NCBI GenBank assembly: GCA_009829735.1 | Contig: CM020619.1 | Span: forward strand, 18,543,816 to 18,607,815 | Length of the DNA: 64,000 nt | Direction of reading: 5' to 3' | Origin: Pyropia yezoensis | Taxonomy: Eukaryota; Rhodophyta; Bangiophyceae; Bangiales; Bangiaceae | Shown: positions 11,402 to 22,730 of the stretch, one piece after another | How the letters are laid out: the number at the start of each line of letters is the position of its first letter | Position numbering within the stretch: the stretch's first letter is position 1 | The notes under the pieces: model-generated | The model's database searches: none | What the model saw: the letters and a program-made list of their open reading frames with translations, nothing else | Told to the model about the DNA's origin: nothing | Position numbers and translations under genes: made by a program

Positions 11402-11478
11402 CCTTCGATGTTCCGCATCTGCCTTAGATGTTCGGGCCCGGAACATCGAAGGCAGGGGGCCGAACATCGAAGGCAGAT
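11402..11478. repeat. Nested inverted repeats (cruciform-like) of CCTTCGATGTTC
   Basis: Four copies of a 12-13 base unit close to CCTTCGATGTTCC lie within 77 bases: two forward (11402 and 11421) and two reverse (11440 and about 11461). They form two interlocking hairpins, one of about 13 bases per arm and one of about 22. Confidence 0.7.
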
Positions 11479-12859
11479 TGACCAATAGGATGTGCTCAGT
11501 GGTGGTTGTTCGCCAGCTTTGGGGTGGTTGTTCCCCCAGCTTTTGTTGGGGGTGTTCCTCCCGTGCTGTTTGGCGGCTGCGCGGGTCGCGCGCGGGCGCT
11601 TAGCCGCGCGCGCGCGAACACTTGGCCCTGCGCGGGCTGTTTGTCTTAGGTGTTCCCGCCGTCTCCTCGCTTGCTCACCGCGCCAAGTCCCTACCGCTGC
11701 TCCACGATGGTGCCGCCGCTGTGTTCGCGGGTGCACGGCCGCTCAGTGCACGTGTGCTCGGCCATTGTATGGCCGCGCTTTGCATGGCCGTGGACGCGCT
11801 CCTCGAGGCCGTGCGCCGAGAGCCGCCCCCCATCCCCCCACGCTGCAGAGTGCAGGCGCAAGCTGCGGCGACGGCACGGCGAAAAGTGGGTCCAGGGTCA
11901 GCGTGGTTTGGGCAGGGGAGCATAGCCGATGGCGCGGGGGGGTGGCCTGGTCAGTGGTGGTCGTCTTGAAGGAAGTCATTCTGCCTTTGAGCTTGCGAGG
12001 CACAGTACCCCATCGCTGTCAATTACATGGCCATGAGGCACAAAGTCACTGACAAAAGCAACTTATGCACAGGCAAATGGTGTTTACAGCCTCGTCTGCG
12101 AGACCAACTCTGCGGCAATAGGGCTTCCTATAAAAATGGATGTTGCCGGTACGTGAAGGTTATGAAAAACGCTGTCTGGACCAATGGATCCCACCCCTCA
12201 CGTCCCTTCAACATCCACCTCTGACCGGAAGCACAGTATCCTCGGCAGCAGATGCATCAGTGTCCACCATTACTGCATTGGGAACAAATCGAGAACGAGA
12301 AATTCGTAGCTTTTTGCCAATTGGCGGCCTGGTCATGGACCGCGTACGCGGCAGCTGAAGAGGTCCTCAGAGACGTACTTCTACTCGTCTGCTCAAGGTT
12401 CTGACGCCAGGAGCATTCTCAGCGACCTTGTTTTGGTCTGTCCAAACGCTGTTCAAAAGGTGGCCTTTACCTGAGTTCGCGCGGGTGTGCGTGGTGATGG
12501 CTTGTTGCAGTACCGCAGAACCTGAGCCAGGGCCAAGCACACCAAAACCAAGTGTCATCGAAAACCGACGCAACAATCCAGGTCGACCAAAACAGGGTCG
12601 CTGAGAACGCGTGTGAAGTCAGAAGTGCGCGGAGGTCAGCAGAAGTGACTCGATGAAGCCCTCAAAGGCACCAAGTTTCCGCCATCCGTTTGAACAGACA
12701 GCCCAACGAGGCTTGACCCACCTGGTGGTCATGAACACGATAAGACAGATATAGACGGTGGATTGAAGCAATCTCAGTTGCAAAGAGGCACAAACCGACG
12801 CTTTGGGCGCGCACATGTAAGCGCCCAAAAAGACATCCCACGGAGTCTTCACGCACAGT
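11479..12859. other. Intergenic DNA without a supported gene
   Basis: A GC-rich part (11.5-11.9 kb, rich in GCGCG) is followed by near-average GC DNA to 12.86 kb. No open frame has recognisable domains or sensible composition. It may be decayed mobile DNA flanking the element at 9.8-11.3 kb. Confidence 0.35.
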
Positions 12860-14280
12860 CAAGTGAGAGGACATTGCGGCGGAGGGGGGAGGCCGGGAAG
12901 CGGCGGTGGTCCCCAGCGGCGGCGGGGGAAGGGTAGCCGCCCACCAGCTGCGACGGAAGCCTGCGGTGGCGGCGGGGGGTGCCGACCTGAGCGCGGCGGC
13001 AGCGACGGCAGCACCGGCCGCGGGGGGAAGCGGCGGGGGCGGTGGCGGCGGCGATGGCGGCGGCGGAAGAGATGCGCAGGCCAATCAGGGTCAGAAGCAG
13101 CTGCAGCAGCGGTGGCTGGGCGGTGGCCGGCAGGTGGCGGTGGGAGAGGCGGCCGCCAGCTGGGGGGCAGCGTCCAGCTGACGGTGGCGTCAGCAACGGC
13201 GGCGGCGGGGCCGGCGGCAAGCCGGCGGTGGAAACGGTCGCGCCCAGCTGGCAGCGGTGGCAGCGGTGGAAGCCAGCCGGCGGCGGCGGCGGCAGCGGCG
13301 GTGGGGCAGCGGCCAGCGGGGCGGAGGCAGAGGTGGCGGCCAGTGGGCGGTAGCAGCGATACCGGCAGTCGCGGCGGGGAGGGGGCGGCGACCAGCGGCA
13401 GCGAAGGGGGTGGCAAGCGGCCAGCTGAAGCGGCAGCGGCGGCGGCGGCGGCGGCGGGGGGGGGGCAGCGAGCAAATGCGAGCGGCGGGGCCGGCGGCCA
13501 GCCGGCGGCGGCGGCTGCGGCGGCCAGCCAGCGGTGGCTGCAGCGGCGGCAGCCGGCCGGCGGCGGCGGCGGCAACAGGGGTGAGGCAGCGGCCAGCGGG
13601 CGGCGGTGGTGGCGGCCGCCAGGCTGCAGCGGCGGTGGCAGCGGCGGGAGGCCGATGAGCAAGCGGCAGCGGTAGCGGCCCTGGCGGAAGAGTAGGGGGA
13701 AGGATAGCCTGCCGGCCGCGGTGGAGGCGGCGGCCAGCCGGCGGCGGCGAGGGCGGCGGCCAGCCAGCGACGGCAAGGGCGGCCGCCACCCGGCAGTGGC
13801 GGCAGACGCGGCAGCTGGTGGTGACGGAGGCAGAGGCCAGCCGGCGACGGTAACGGCAGCGGCGGGGGGGCAGCAGATAGCCGGCGGAAGCGGGGGTGGC
13901 TGCCAGCCGGCGGTGGCGGGGGGGGCAGCGACCGGGCGGCGGTAGCGGCGGCGAGGGCGGCCAGCCGGCGGCGGCGGCGACAGCGGCAGCTGCCGGGGGG
14001 CAGCCGACAACGAGCGGCGGACGGGCTACCAGAGAGCGGGCCGACGCCGTGGCCGCGGCGGGAGGGCGATGGGCAGCCGGCGGTGGCGGCGGCAGCCGCT
14101 GCGGGGGGGCTGCGGCCGGCCGGCGGCGGCGGGTGCGGCGGCCAGCGGGCGGCGGCGGCGGCGGTGGAAGCGCCGGGGGAGCAGCGGCCGGCTGGCGGCG
14201 GCAAGGGTGGGGGCCAGCCGATGGCGGCCGAGTCGGCGGGGGGCAATAGGCAGCCGGCGGCGTCGATGGCGGCCGCGCAG
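12860..14280. repeat. GGC/CCGGC minisatellite block
   Basis: About 1.4 kb consists almost wholly of degenerate units around ggcggcgGCCAGCCGGCGG. Stop codons are nearly absent on both strands because of the base composition, giving spurious open frames of up to about 500 codons in several phases (Pro/Ala/Arg or Gly/Ala/Gly readings). The simultaneous openness of overlapping frames argues for repeat, not gene. Confidence 0.8.
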
Positions 14281-16620
14281 CACTGCTTATCGCCTGTCAA
14301 AAACTTCTTGCTTTTTTGGGAAATTCTCGAGCAAAAACCTGCATAAAACCTGCATCGACCCCCCCTCAAAGCATCATAGACACCGCTTTTACCCCCGTTT
14401 CTTTGTACCGGGTCGCCCCCGTCGCCCGCACGAGGATGGCCACGCTCGAGGCCCCCAGCTCAGCTCGGGCCGTCTCCAGCTTCTCTTGCATCTCAGGCGT
14501 CAGCCGTGTGCCCCAAACACGTGGGCAGGCGTCCGAATCGTCAGCGGATAAATGGCCGGCAGGAGGTCAAGGCATGGTGCACGTCAAAAGAAAAAAATGA
14601 CCGCGACACTCGTTGGGGTGGGGAAGGAAATGGGTCAATCGTTGCGAGTGCTCGATGGAGCAGGCGACCGTGAAAACGCTTAGAGCTGAGTTCCCGTTGC
14701 TCTGCGGCCGACTGAAGAACCGCCACCAAGTCAATCGCGCTTTCTTGCAGTCAATCGTGCCTCCCGTGACTTCCAGTAATGGTTGACATTTTGGTCAGTG
14801 GTCAACATTCCAAACAGACTAGCTATGTGGGCCCTCCCTACGTCGACATTGGGGGATCGATACGCACAACGTGTCATAAAACGTGTCAAAAGCCCCCCCT
14901 CGGATGCCGTCGCAAGGGGGCTGGGGCCCCCTTTCCCGGCCACGGACTCTATATGGTGCTTTTCCCAAAAATGGCCACATCGGTGTGGGAACGCAACCTT
15001 TGATGCAAACAGCAACAGTTTCTGGCCCACTTGATCGCGGGACTGGTCCACAATATGTGCAGCCAATGGCAGGGTATAGAGCGCGCAGATCGCACCGGCC
15101 ACGGACTGTGATGCACGGAGCTCCAGAGAAGGTGACGGTTGGGCACGTCAAGTGAGCCATCTGCCCACGCACGCTGAGCAATCAAATCAGCACACGTTGC
15201 AAGACCAGCCTCGTGATTGCATTGACCAATCGTATGGTCGACACGTTTTCTCATCTTGCCGGAAGCGCCCGCAACCAGCACTCGCAGGCCGCAACCCGCA
15301 CTGGAAGACCCGGCCTGGTTTCACGGATCGACCTCGGTCCGCCTCTGAGAGTCAAGCAGCCAATAACCATGAAGGCCTGGGGGGGTCGTGAGGCCACATA
15401 GTTAACAACCCGGGCTCTGCATTAGCAAACCGGACTGGAACCACCTCGCCCATTTTACCGGTCCATCGCAACCCGGGACACGGTTTTCGCAGTGGTCCCC
15501 AGAAGCCCGCGATCTGGCCATCGCCGAGCACGTGACCCCCACAACTAGCACTACTTACCAACACAATGGAGCTACGCGAAAGTCCGGCGGACGTGTGACA
15601 CGCCTGGAAGGCCATCCAGGGGCGGTGTCGAGGACCCGTCAAAGGTTGCGTTGCACACCGATGTGGCCATTTTTGGGAAAAGCACCATAACCCATGATGA
15701 CAGAGAACCTTTCGTCTCCACCTGACAACTACGGAAGGGGAAAAAAGGCGGAAGTGGAAGACCAGTGGCTGGGTGGACTGCCACCGCTTGTTGATTGAAA
15801 GGGTGTGAACGACCGAATGGGCAAGTTGACCAGCGGGCGGCCGGGATGCAGCCAGACGGACGATAGAGCCCGTCTCCCTGGCCAGTAGGTGCCGCCCTTT
15901 GGCGCAGACGCGGGGAAGGGGGGTCTGATGTGTGAGAGAAGACTTCATTTTATTGTTGTCCTTGTTCCCTCGATTCCCCTCGTCTTTCCTCTCCTGCCAT
16001 TGTACTGAGGTCGCCCGCTCCAGACTGTCGTCCCGTCCCCCCAGATGGAGCCTCACTTTTTCTGTCTCTACCCCTCCTGGGTGCTTTATCCCAGCGGAAA
16101 TCAACTGGCGGTACCCCGGGCGGTCCCTGGTCTGCACTTGATGCGGGAGAGTGGTTGAGGGTGCGCTTCCGGGGGAGTCGGGTGGTCTTGAAGCCCGATC
16201 CCACGAAGTCGGCGGTGTGCCACAACTCACGATCCAGCTCACCGTTGCAATTGATTTATCGTTATGTAGCTCTTCCCACGAAATAGCCACGAATGCTTCC
16301 CACGACCTGGTTGCAAAAACTCTCTAATGATCCAGCCCATGGGGCGCTGTGTCGCGACACAAAATCGGCTAGCAGATATCGTTAATCTGCTACTTACAGT
16401 CTTGAGCTGAAGCAGGCGCCTGCTGGCAGCCACCTTCCGCTCTTCCCGCTCCACCTCGCAGACCGCATCCCCTCGCGGTCCCTGTGCTGCATCCCCTTCC
16501 TCTTCATCTTCTGTTCAGGCTGTCAGCCCTTGTCACCCACCCCTGTCCACACTACTCCATCCCCATCCCCTTCCCCTACCCCCCCTTTGCACCCTCCCCT
16601 TCTCCTTTGTGACCCTCACT
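14281..16620. other. Intergenic DNA with an inverted repeat pair
   Basis: No gene is supported. It contains the inverted repeat described at 14952-15689. From about 16440 the sequence becomes strongly pyrimidine-rich (C/T), forming the probable promoter and leader of the oxidoreductase gene starting at 16621. Confidence 0.4.
14952..15689. repeat. 51-52 bp inverted repeat pair, possible small transposon
   Basis: The 52 bases at 14952-15003 match the reverse complement of 15639-15689 with a single small difference (a core of tggtgcttttcccaaaaatg is identical). The arms enclose about 635 bases with no coding signal. This could be a MITE-like element, or two unrelated insertions of the same repeat in opposite directions. 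Confidence 0.55.
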
Positions 16621-17830
16621 ATGTCCACCACCCCCCACCCACCCCCGCTGCGCGTCGCCCTTCTCGGTGCAGGCATCTTTGCCCGCACCGCCCACCGCGC
16701 CGCCCTGGCGCCACACCTCGCGTCGGGCGCCGTCACGCTCACCGCCGTCTGGTCCCGCACCCCCGCCTCTGCCGCCGCCCTCGTCGCCGCCTACGTGGCC
16801 GACGCCGCCGCTGCCGCCGCCACCGCCCCCCCCGGCAGCTATTCCCCCCCCGTCGCCCTCTCTGGCAACGCCGCCCTCGACGCGCTAATCCGCACCGGCA
16901 CTGCCGCCGCCGGAGGCACCGACGCGGTCATCCTGGCGGTGCCCATCCCGGCGCTGGCGGGCCTCGCGGCGCGGGCGCTCGCGGCGGGGCTGCACGTGCT
17001 CAGCGAAAAGCCGCTGGCGCACAGCCTCGACGCGGGGCGGGCGGTGCTGGCCGCCGCGGCCGCCGCAGCGGCGGCGGCGGCGGCCGCCGGCACCCCCGCG
17101 CCGCTGTATGCGGTGGCCGAAAACTTTCGCGCTGAGCCGGGCCTGCTCCGCGCCGCCGCGCTCGTCGCGGCGGGCGCCGCCGGCCCGCCCGTCGCCGTCA
17201 CCCTCACCGGACACGCGCCGGCCATGGCGCCGTCGAGCCCGTACGCGGCAACGGCGTGGCGGGTGACCCCCACCCACCGGGGGGGGGTCCTTGCCGATGG
17301 GGGGGTGCACTCGGTCGCCGCCCTCCGCTCCGTGACCGGTGCCGAGGTCACCCGCGTGGTGGGGGCGGTGCTGTCGCCGCCTGCCGCCGCCGCGGGGGGT
17401 GGGGCAGAGGCGGGCGGCGGGGAGGGGGACGCCGCCCCCGCGCCAGACGGGGTGGCGGCGGCGGTGGTGCTGGCGGGCGGCACCCCCGCCGCCGTCTCCC
17501 TCTCCTTTGCGGGCGCCACCCGTTCGTGGCGGCTGCGCGTCTCGGGGCGGGACGGGGCGGTAGAGGCGGCGCGCGGCGCCCGCGACGGCGCCGGCGGCTA
17601 CTGGGTGCGGTGGGAAAGGACGACGGAGGGGGGGGGGGGGGGGGGGGGTTTCACCCCTTCGGCGGGGTTGACGCAGAAGTGGCGGCGTGGGTGGCTGCCT
17701 GCCGGGGGGGGGGGGAGTGCCCCCGCCGCTGGCGGGCGCAGAGGCGTGGGCAGACCTTGCCGTCGTGGACGCGTTGCTGGTGGCTGCTGAGGGCGGGAAG
17801 GGGGCCGACGTGCAGCACCTGAAGGACTGA
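16621..17830 (+). CDS. Gfo/Idh/MocA-family oxidoreductase, frame broken at two G runs
   Basis: Members use NAD(P)(H) to oxidise or reduce sugars and related alcohols; the substrate here cannot be told. The ATG at 16621 (cactATGTCC) is followed by a Rossmann start, LRVALLGAGIFARTAHRAAL (about residues 10-29), then a conserved SEKPLAHS (near residue 130, with the catalytic-site Lys of the EKP motif), AENFRAEPG, and GGVLADGGVHSVAALR in the C-terminal domain. The frame that starts the gene runs to 17790 but loses family likeness after the 21-G run at 17628-17648. The expected continuation (FHPFGGVDAEVAAWVAAC) is in a second frame, and after the 12-G run at 17704-17715 a third frame gives a typical family end (AEAWADLAVVDALLVAAE) with a TGA at 17828. 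Each step equals one missing G or two extra. Confidence 0.85.
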
Positions 17831-18402
17831 GGGACGGGGGGGAGGCCTGCCGACGGCGTGTCCGCTGTCTGCCCCCCACCGGAGGGGAAGGGCGCGCGGC
17901 TCCGCTTCTGTTCAGTTTCCCCCTGGGCTTGAGCGGTTGCCGCCCACGGCGCATGCCACCGTGAGGCTGCCGCCTGGCGTCTCTGCCAGGACACCCCCGC
18001 TGCCGCGGCCGGGCGCCCACGTCGGGGTGGGGCGTTTGCCGCCTGCCGGCGACGAGGTGGCGTAGGCGGCACCTGGGGGGGGGGGGGTGGGGGGAGGGGG
18101 GGGGGGCTCCACTGCTCATGGTGCCAATCCGGCTCAACGTGCGGCCAGGAGCATTCTGATATTACCAATACGTGGACCAACCAAAGGGCGTTAGCGCGAC
18201 AACAAGCGTAGCCGCATCATAAGGAGCTTCGCTAATGAAGTTAAATTGGCCAGCCCCCCAAAAAAGACGCCGCGAGCGCCCGGTCGAGTCCGGCCGCGCT
18301 CCCCGCCGCCTCTTCCTCTCGCTCTCCCCCCCTCCCCCCCCCCCCCCCCCCCCCTTGCACACCCCCACCCCGGGCGCGCGTTCACAGTCAGCAGCCTCCA
18401 CC
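17831..18402. other. Short spacer between converging genes
   Basis: This stretch separates the oxidoreductase 3' end from the 3' end of the propeller protein gene. It contains G runs near 18076-18105, an AT-richer patch (18150-18250) and a C run of about 25 bases near 18329-18353. No gene is seen. Confidence 0.5.
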
Positions 18403-21313
18403 TCAGACGTCCAGGTACTCAAAGTCATGCCCCGTCCCGCCCTTGACGCCATTGACAAAGACGGCCAGCTTGCCCCACCCTGCCGGGATGGTGCAGTAGA
18501 GGCCTGCCCTGCCCAACACTACCCCCGTGCAGGGCTTGTTGCCCACCGTGACGAGTGGTGGGGAGGGCGTCCCCCAGTTGTACCCCGCCACCCACACACG
18601 GTACCCCCCCCGGCGGGGCCCCCGGTTGGGGGTGACGCTGAGGATGAGCGGCCCCGCGTCGGGGGTGCGCTTGTAAATGGGGATGAGCACCGCCGCGTGG
18701 CCCTGCCGCACCCGCGGCATGACGAGCGCCCCGTACGGGCTGACCGTGATGGACAGGCCCGAAAAGTACTTGACCGTCCGGATGGCCGACCCGCCGGCGG
18801 CCAGCTTCCCGTTGGGCGTCACATTGGACGCCGTCAGCAGGCCGTCGCCGCCCGTCGCAAAGCGGGAAAAGAAGAGATGCCCCTTGAGCGCCCCCCGGTA
18901 CAGGTTGACCCGCATCTCGGCAACGCCGTTGGAGCTCGGCTCAAAGTCGCCCAGCGATGGCGTATAGCCTGCCGCTCGCTCCGTCGGCAGCCGGTAGGTG
19001 CACTGGCGGGCGTCGTCGCGCCCGCGGTTGCGGTTGGGGTGGCCATAGTAGCCTCCCGGGGTGATGCGGAGGAGCTTGTCCCGCCGCTGGGCGGGGGACG
19101 CGTTGCGGTCCATGGGCGTCGTCACCGTGCACGTCCGCGAGACGTCTCCGTAGCCCAGGTTGGGTCCATTGTCCAGAATCCAGTATGTGCCCGACACCGA
19201 GTGGCGCTCCAGAAACAGTCCATTGCGCACGCCCGACGCCCACACCGTCACGTCCCCACCCGTGACGCGGGCGGTGGCAGCGTCCGAGGAGGAGTAGCGG
19301 ATACGGCCATCAAAGCCTGGCTTGGACAGTGCCACCTTGACAATGGACGCCGACAGGGGGGACTCCTCCAACGCCCCCGATGCCGGGTGGGGTATCCCAT
19401 TGTTGGTGACGCCCCCCACCGGGAGGAGCATGTCGCCCGTCTCCGTGTACGCCGGCCGCCCAATGCTGTGGTCGTGGCCCACCTGCACCGGCAAGCCGCT
19501 GACAACGGTGGTGGGGCCAGAGAAGCAGCCGCCGCCCGGGAGCGACGTTAGCCGCAGGACGCGGCCGCCGTCCCAGGGCGCGCCGACGGTGAGGTTGCCC
19601 ACCGACACGTACACCCGCGGGAGGCCGCGGCCAACGTCGAGCGGGTTAAACGACACGCCCAGTACTTGGCCGCCCAGCCAGGTGCTGCACGAGGACGTGA
19701 CCCGGTGGGTGAGCCAGTCCACCGTCAGGCGGTACAGCTGGCCGCCCGCCGCACACCCCACGTACAGCCGCAAGTCGGGGCCGAGGGCGGCCGACGTGGC
19801 CACCCGCAGCGGGAACTTTTTGCTCCCATCCGCGGTGAGGAGGGCAGACGTCCGCCACGCAATCACCTCGGGCGGCCGCTTGGTCGCAACGTACGTGTAG
19901 TCTACCGGGTTGGACTCGCCGGTGGGGGTGACCACCACCACCGGGGCGGCGCCCGCGGCGGCCGCCCGGGGCACCACCACCGTCACCCGCGTGGCGGCCA
20001 GCGCCTGCTGCTGGCGGGCAAGCGGCTCGGCAACCACCTCGGCGGGGATGCCGCCAATGCGCACCGCCGACGCGCGCGCAAGGGCGGTGCCGCGGAGCGT
20101 CAGGCGGGAGCCCCCCGCCAGGTCCCCCGCCGTGGGGGCCACCGCCATCAGCGTCGGCAGCAGCGTCCGGTCCTGGTGGCTGAGCAGCCCCGCGGGCACA
20201 TTGAGGATGAGGCGCGGCGCCTTGGCCGCCCCTGCCCGGCGGGTGTAGGTCACCTCAATGGGGTGGAGGCCGGCGCGCAGGGTCATCACCGCCATCCTTG
20301 TGGCAACGCTGGGGGCGGCCGCCGACAGGGACAGCCGCCGCCGCCGCACCGACAGGGTGGCGGTGCCGCCGTCAGCAAACAGCCCAAACGCCACCGTCCC
20401 GGTCGTCTTGGCCAGGTACGAGCCGACGCAGCGGACCGACCAGCCGGCCCGCCCAGCCGCAAACGGCACCCCAAACGCGGCGGCGCTGCCAAACCGCACC
20501 GTCTGGGCGGCCGACGCGTGGGTGGCCTTGCCCCCCGCCGCCTTGTCCGGCGTGAAGTAGCACCACAGGCCCGAGGTGGCGTCGCCGCGCACCACCACCA
20601 CCGTCGTGGCGGCGTGCACGTCCCCCGCCCAGTCCTTGACCGTCAGCAGCACGGGGGTGGTGCCAACGGGGAAGACCGCCCGCGGTGACGGGCCTGTCCC
20701 AATGACCACCCCGGTGGCCACCACCGACCAGGTCAGGGCAATGACGCCGCCATAGCCCGACTCTGGCCCCAGCTTCCCCGGCGCCACCGTCAGCCCCTCT
20801 GCGCCGCTATTGTGGGTGTGCGAGCCGCTGCCGTCCAGCGCCACCACCGCCGCGCCCGTGCCGTCCATGTCGATAACCGTGTAGCCGCCGCCGGGCACCG
20901 CGTGGGCGCCATCGTCCTTGGCCCCTGGCGCGCTGGGCGCGCCGGGTGGCACGCCCACCCCCGACGTGACGGGCACCAGCACCCGGGGGGCGGCCGCCGC
21001 AACGGCGGTGGTGGTGGCCGCCGCCACCGCCGCCACCAGCACGGGCACCAGCAGCGCCGCCCACCTTCGGCACCGCCATCCCCCTGTTGCCGTGGCCGAC
21101 CTCGGGGGAGCCGCGCCAGGAGTGGTGGGGGTAAGAACAGGGGCCGCCGCCGCCGCGGCCAGCGTGCCGCCGCGGCCGCCGCACCCCCCCGACGGGGGGG
21201 CGCGCGGGCGTCGCCGACAGCGGTAGAGTGGCGCGCCCGGCGCCGCCCCTGGCGCCGTCCCTGGCGCCGTCTCTGGTGCCGCCACCTCTGCCGCTGCCGC
21301 GGCGGGCACTCCG

Positions 21314-21348
<35 letters not shown>

Positions 21349-21528
21349 CCCGCCGACGCCGCCGCCGCTCATCGGCGGGTTCCACCGGCGGCAGCCCCGC
21401 GGATCTGCCGGCGGCGGCGGTGCCGGTCGGGCGGCCGCCGCCGCCACCGCCGCCCGCGGCGGTGGCGGGATCGGTGCCTCCGTGCCGCGGCGGCGGCGCG
21501 GGGCGGGGGGCAGCGGGGGAGCGGTCAT
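18403..21528 (-). CDS. Membrane-anchored or secreted protein: PKD-like, PA14-like, IPT/TIG, beta-propeller
   Basis: The product is 1,041 residues without a visible intron. The first 150 residues are basic and low-complexity with a Gly run. A hydrophobic stretch at about 157-180 (WAALLVPVLVAAVAAA) can act as signal anchor. Outside it come a PKD/REJ-like region (about 218-315), a PA14-like region (about 318-445), a first IPT/TIG domain (about 458-548), and a large region (about 555-945) resembling glucose/sorbosone-dehydrogenase or PQQ-type propellers (VGHDHSIGRPAYTETGDM, VWASGVRNG, KLLRITPGGYYGHPN). A second IPT/TIG domain closes the protein (from about 965, ILSVTPNRGPRRGGYRVWVAG). The layout suggests a wall- or matrix-facing protein that binds or oxidises carbohydrate; enzymatic activity is not shown. 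The ATG at 21528 is the first in frame; 21372 is an alternative. Confidence 0.8.
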
Positions 21529-22695
21529 TCAGGCAGACCCACCCACAACACACCACGCCCCGACGCTGGTGGGGGAGAAGGGAAAAAAAAAAAAAAAGGC
21601 GGCGCGTGTGGGACACGAATAGGGCGATGGCAAAAAGGGGGGCGGGGAGGTCGGAGGGGGGTGAGGGTGGGGGTTGGGGGCGGGGGTGGGGGTAGGGGCG
21701 GGGGTTGAGTGGGCCGTACGTCTGTGCGCCACAGTCCTAGACGGTGGTGGTCACGTCGGCAGAGCGGGGCGGGGAGGGGGGGGGTGAACGCTTGCCGGTA
21801 TCGGGGGTAAGGGTTGGGGGGGGAGGGCGGCTGCCGATGCGGGGCCGGGGCGGCCACACGTGTCGGGGCGTGAATAAAGGCAGCGGGCGCACCCGACGGC
21901 GGCGGCAGGGGGGGGGGACGGCCGGCGTCAATATAAGAAACGGCGGCAGGGGGCGTCGCGGGAGGGAGGGGCGCGCAGGCAGGCTCAGGGTTGGGTCGAG
22001 GAGGGGGGGGGAGGGAAGAGGGGGGTTGCGGGCGGGAGGGTCGATGGTGTGGGCTCCAGAGCGGCCACCCCGTCGGCCGGCGGGCTGACCGGGGGGGGGC
22101 GGGGGGGGGAGGGGGGGAAGGAAGGGGGTCGAAGAGGGGCGTGCGGCCGGGGTCTGCGGGCATGGCGGGATGGCCGGCGGGGGTGGCGAGCCGCCCGGCG
22201 GCGGCCGCGCGGCCGGCCGGCGGCGGCCACGCGGCGGGGGTGTCTGGGGGGGCCGCCGGGGTGGGGGGATCCCTGCAATCCCGAGGGAGGGGGGCGGCGG
22301 CGGCGGTGGACGGCCAGGTCGAAGGGGGGGGGGGGGGGGGGGGGGGGCGCCGGCGGGCAACGGGAGCCGCTGAAGCGGCCGGCCGCCGGCGGCTCGACCC
22401 CAAAGGCACAGGCCGTGGGCCGTGGGGGGGTGTGCCGGGGTGGGGGGTGCCGGGGGTGCGCCCCCTGCCGGCTGGTTGCCGCTGCGGCTGCTGCTGCTGC
22501 GGCTGCACCCCGCCGCTGCGCGCCGCTGTCGCAGTGGTGCGCACGGCGGCGGCGGCGGCTGCGGCCGTGGCAGTGGCGGTAGCGGAAGCGGTATCTAGCG
22601 GTAGCGGTGGCGGTGGTGGTGGCGGTGGTGGTGGGGGTGGGGGTGGTGGGTGTTTTGGCGGTAGCGGTGGGGATAACACTGGGGGGGCTGCCAGT

Positions 22696-22730
<35 letters not shown>

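Noticed and set aside
12849..14369. Open frame of about 500 codons on minus, rich in Pro, Ala and Arg
   Set aside because: It lies over the GGC/CCGGC minisatellite, several overlapping frames are equally open, and no domain or consistent composition supports a protein.
15352..16290. 312-codon open frame on minus
   Set aside because: It has no ATG at its start, spans one arm of the inverted repeat, and its translation shows no domain or biased protein-like pattern.
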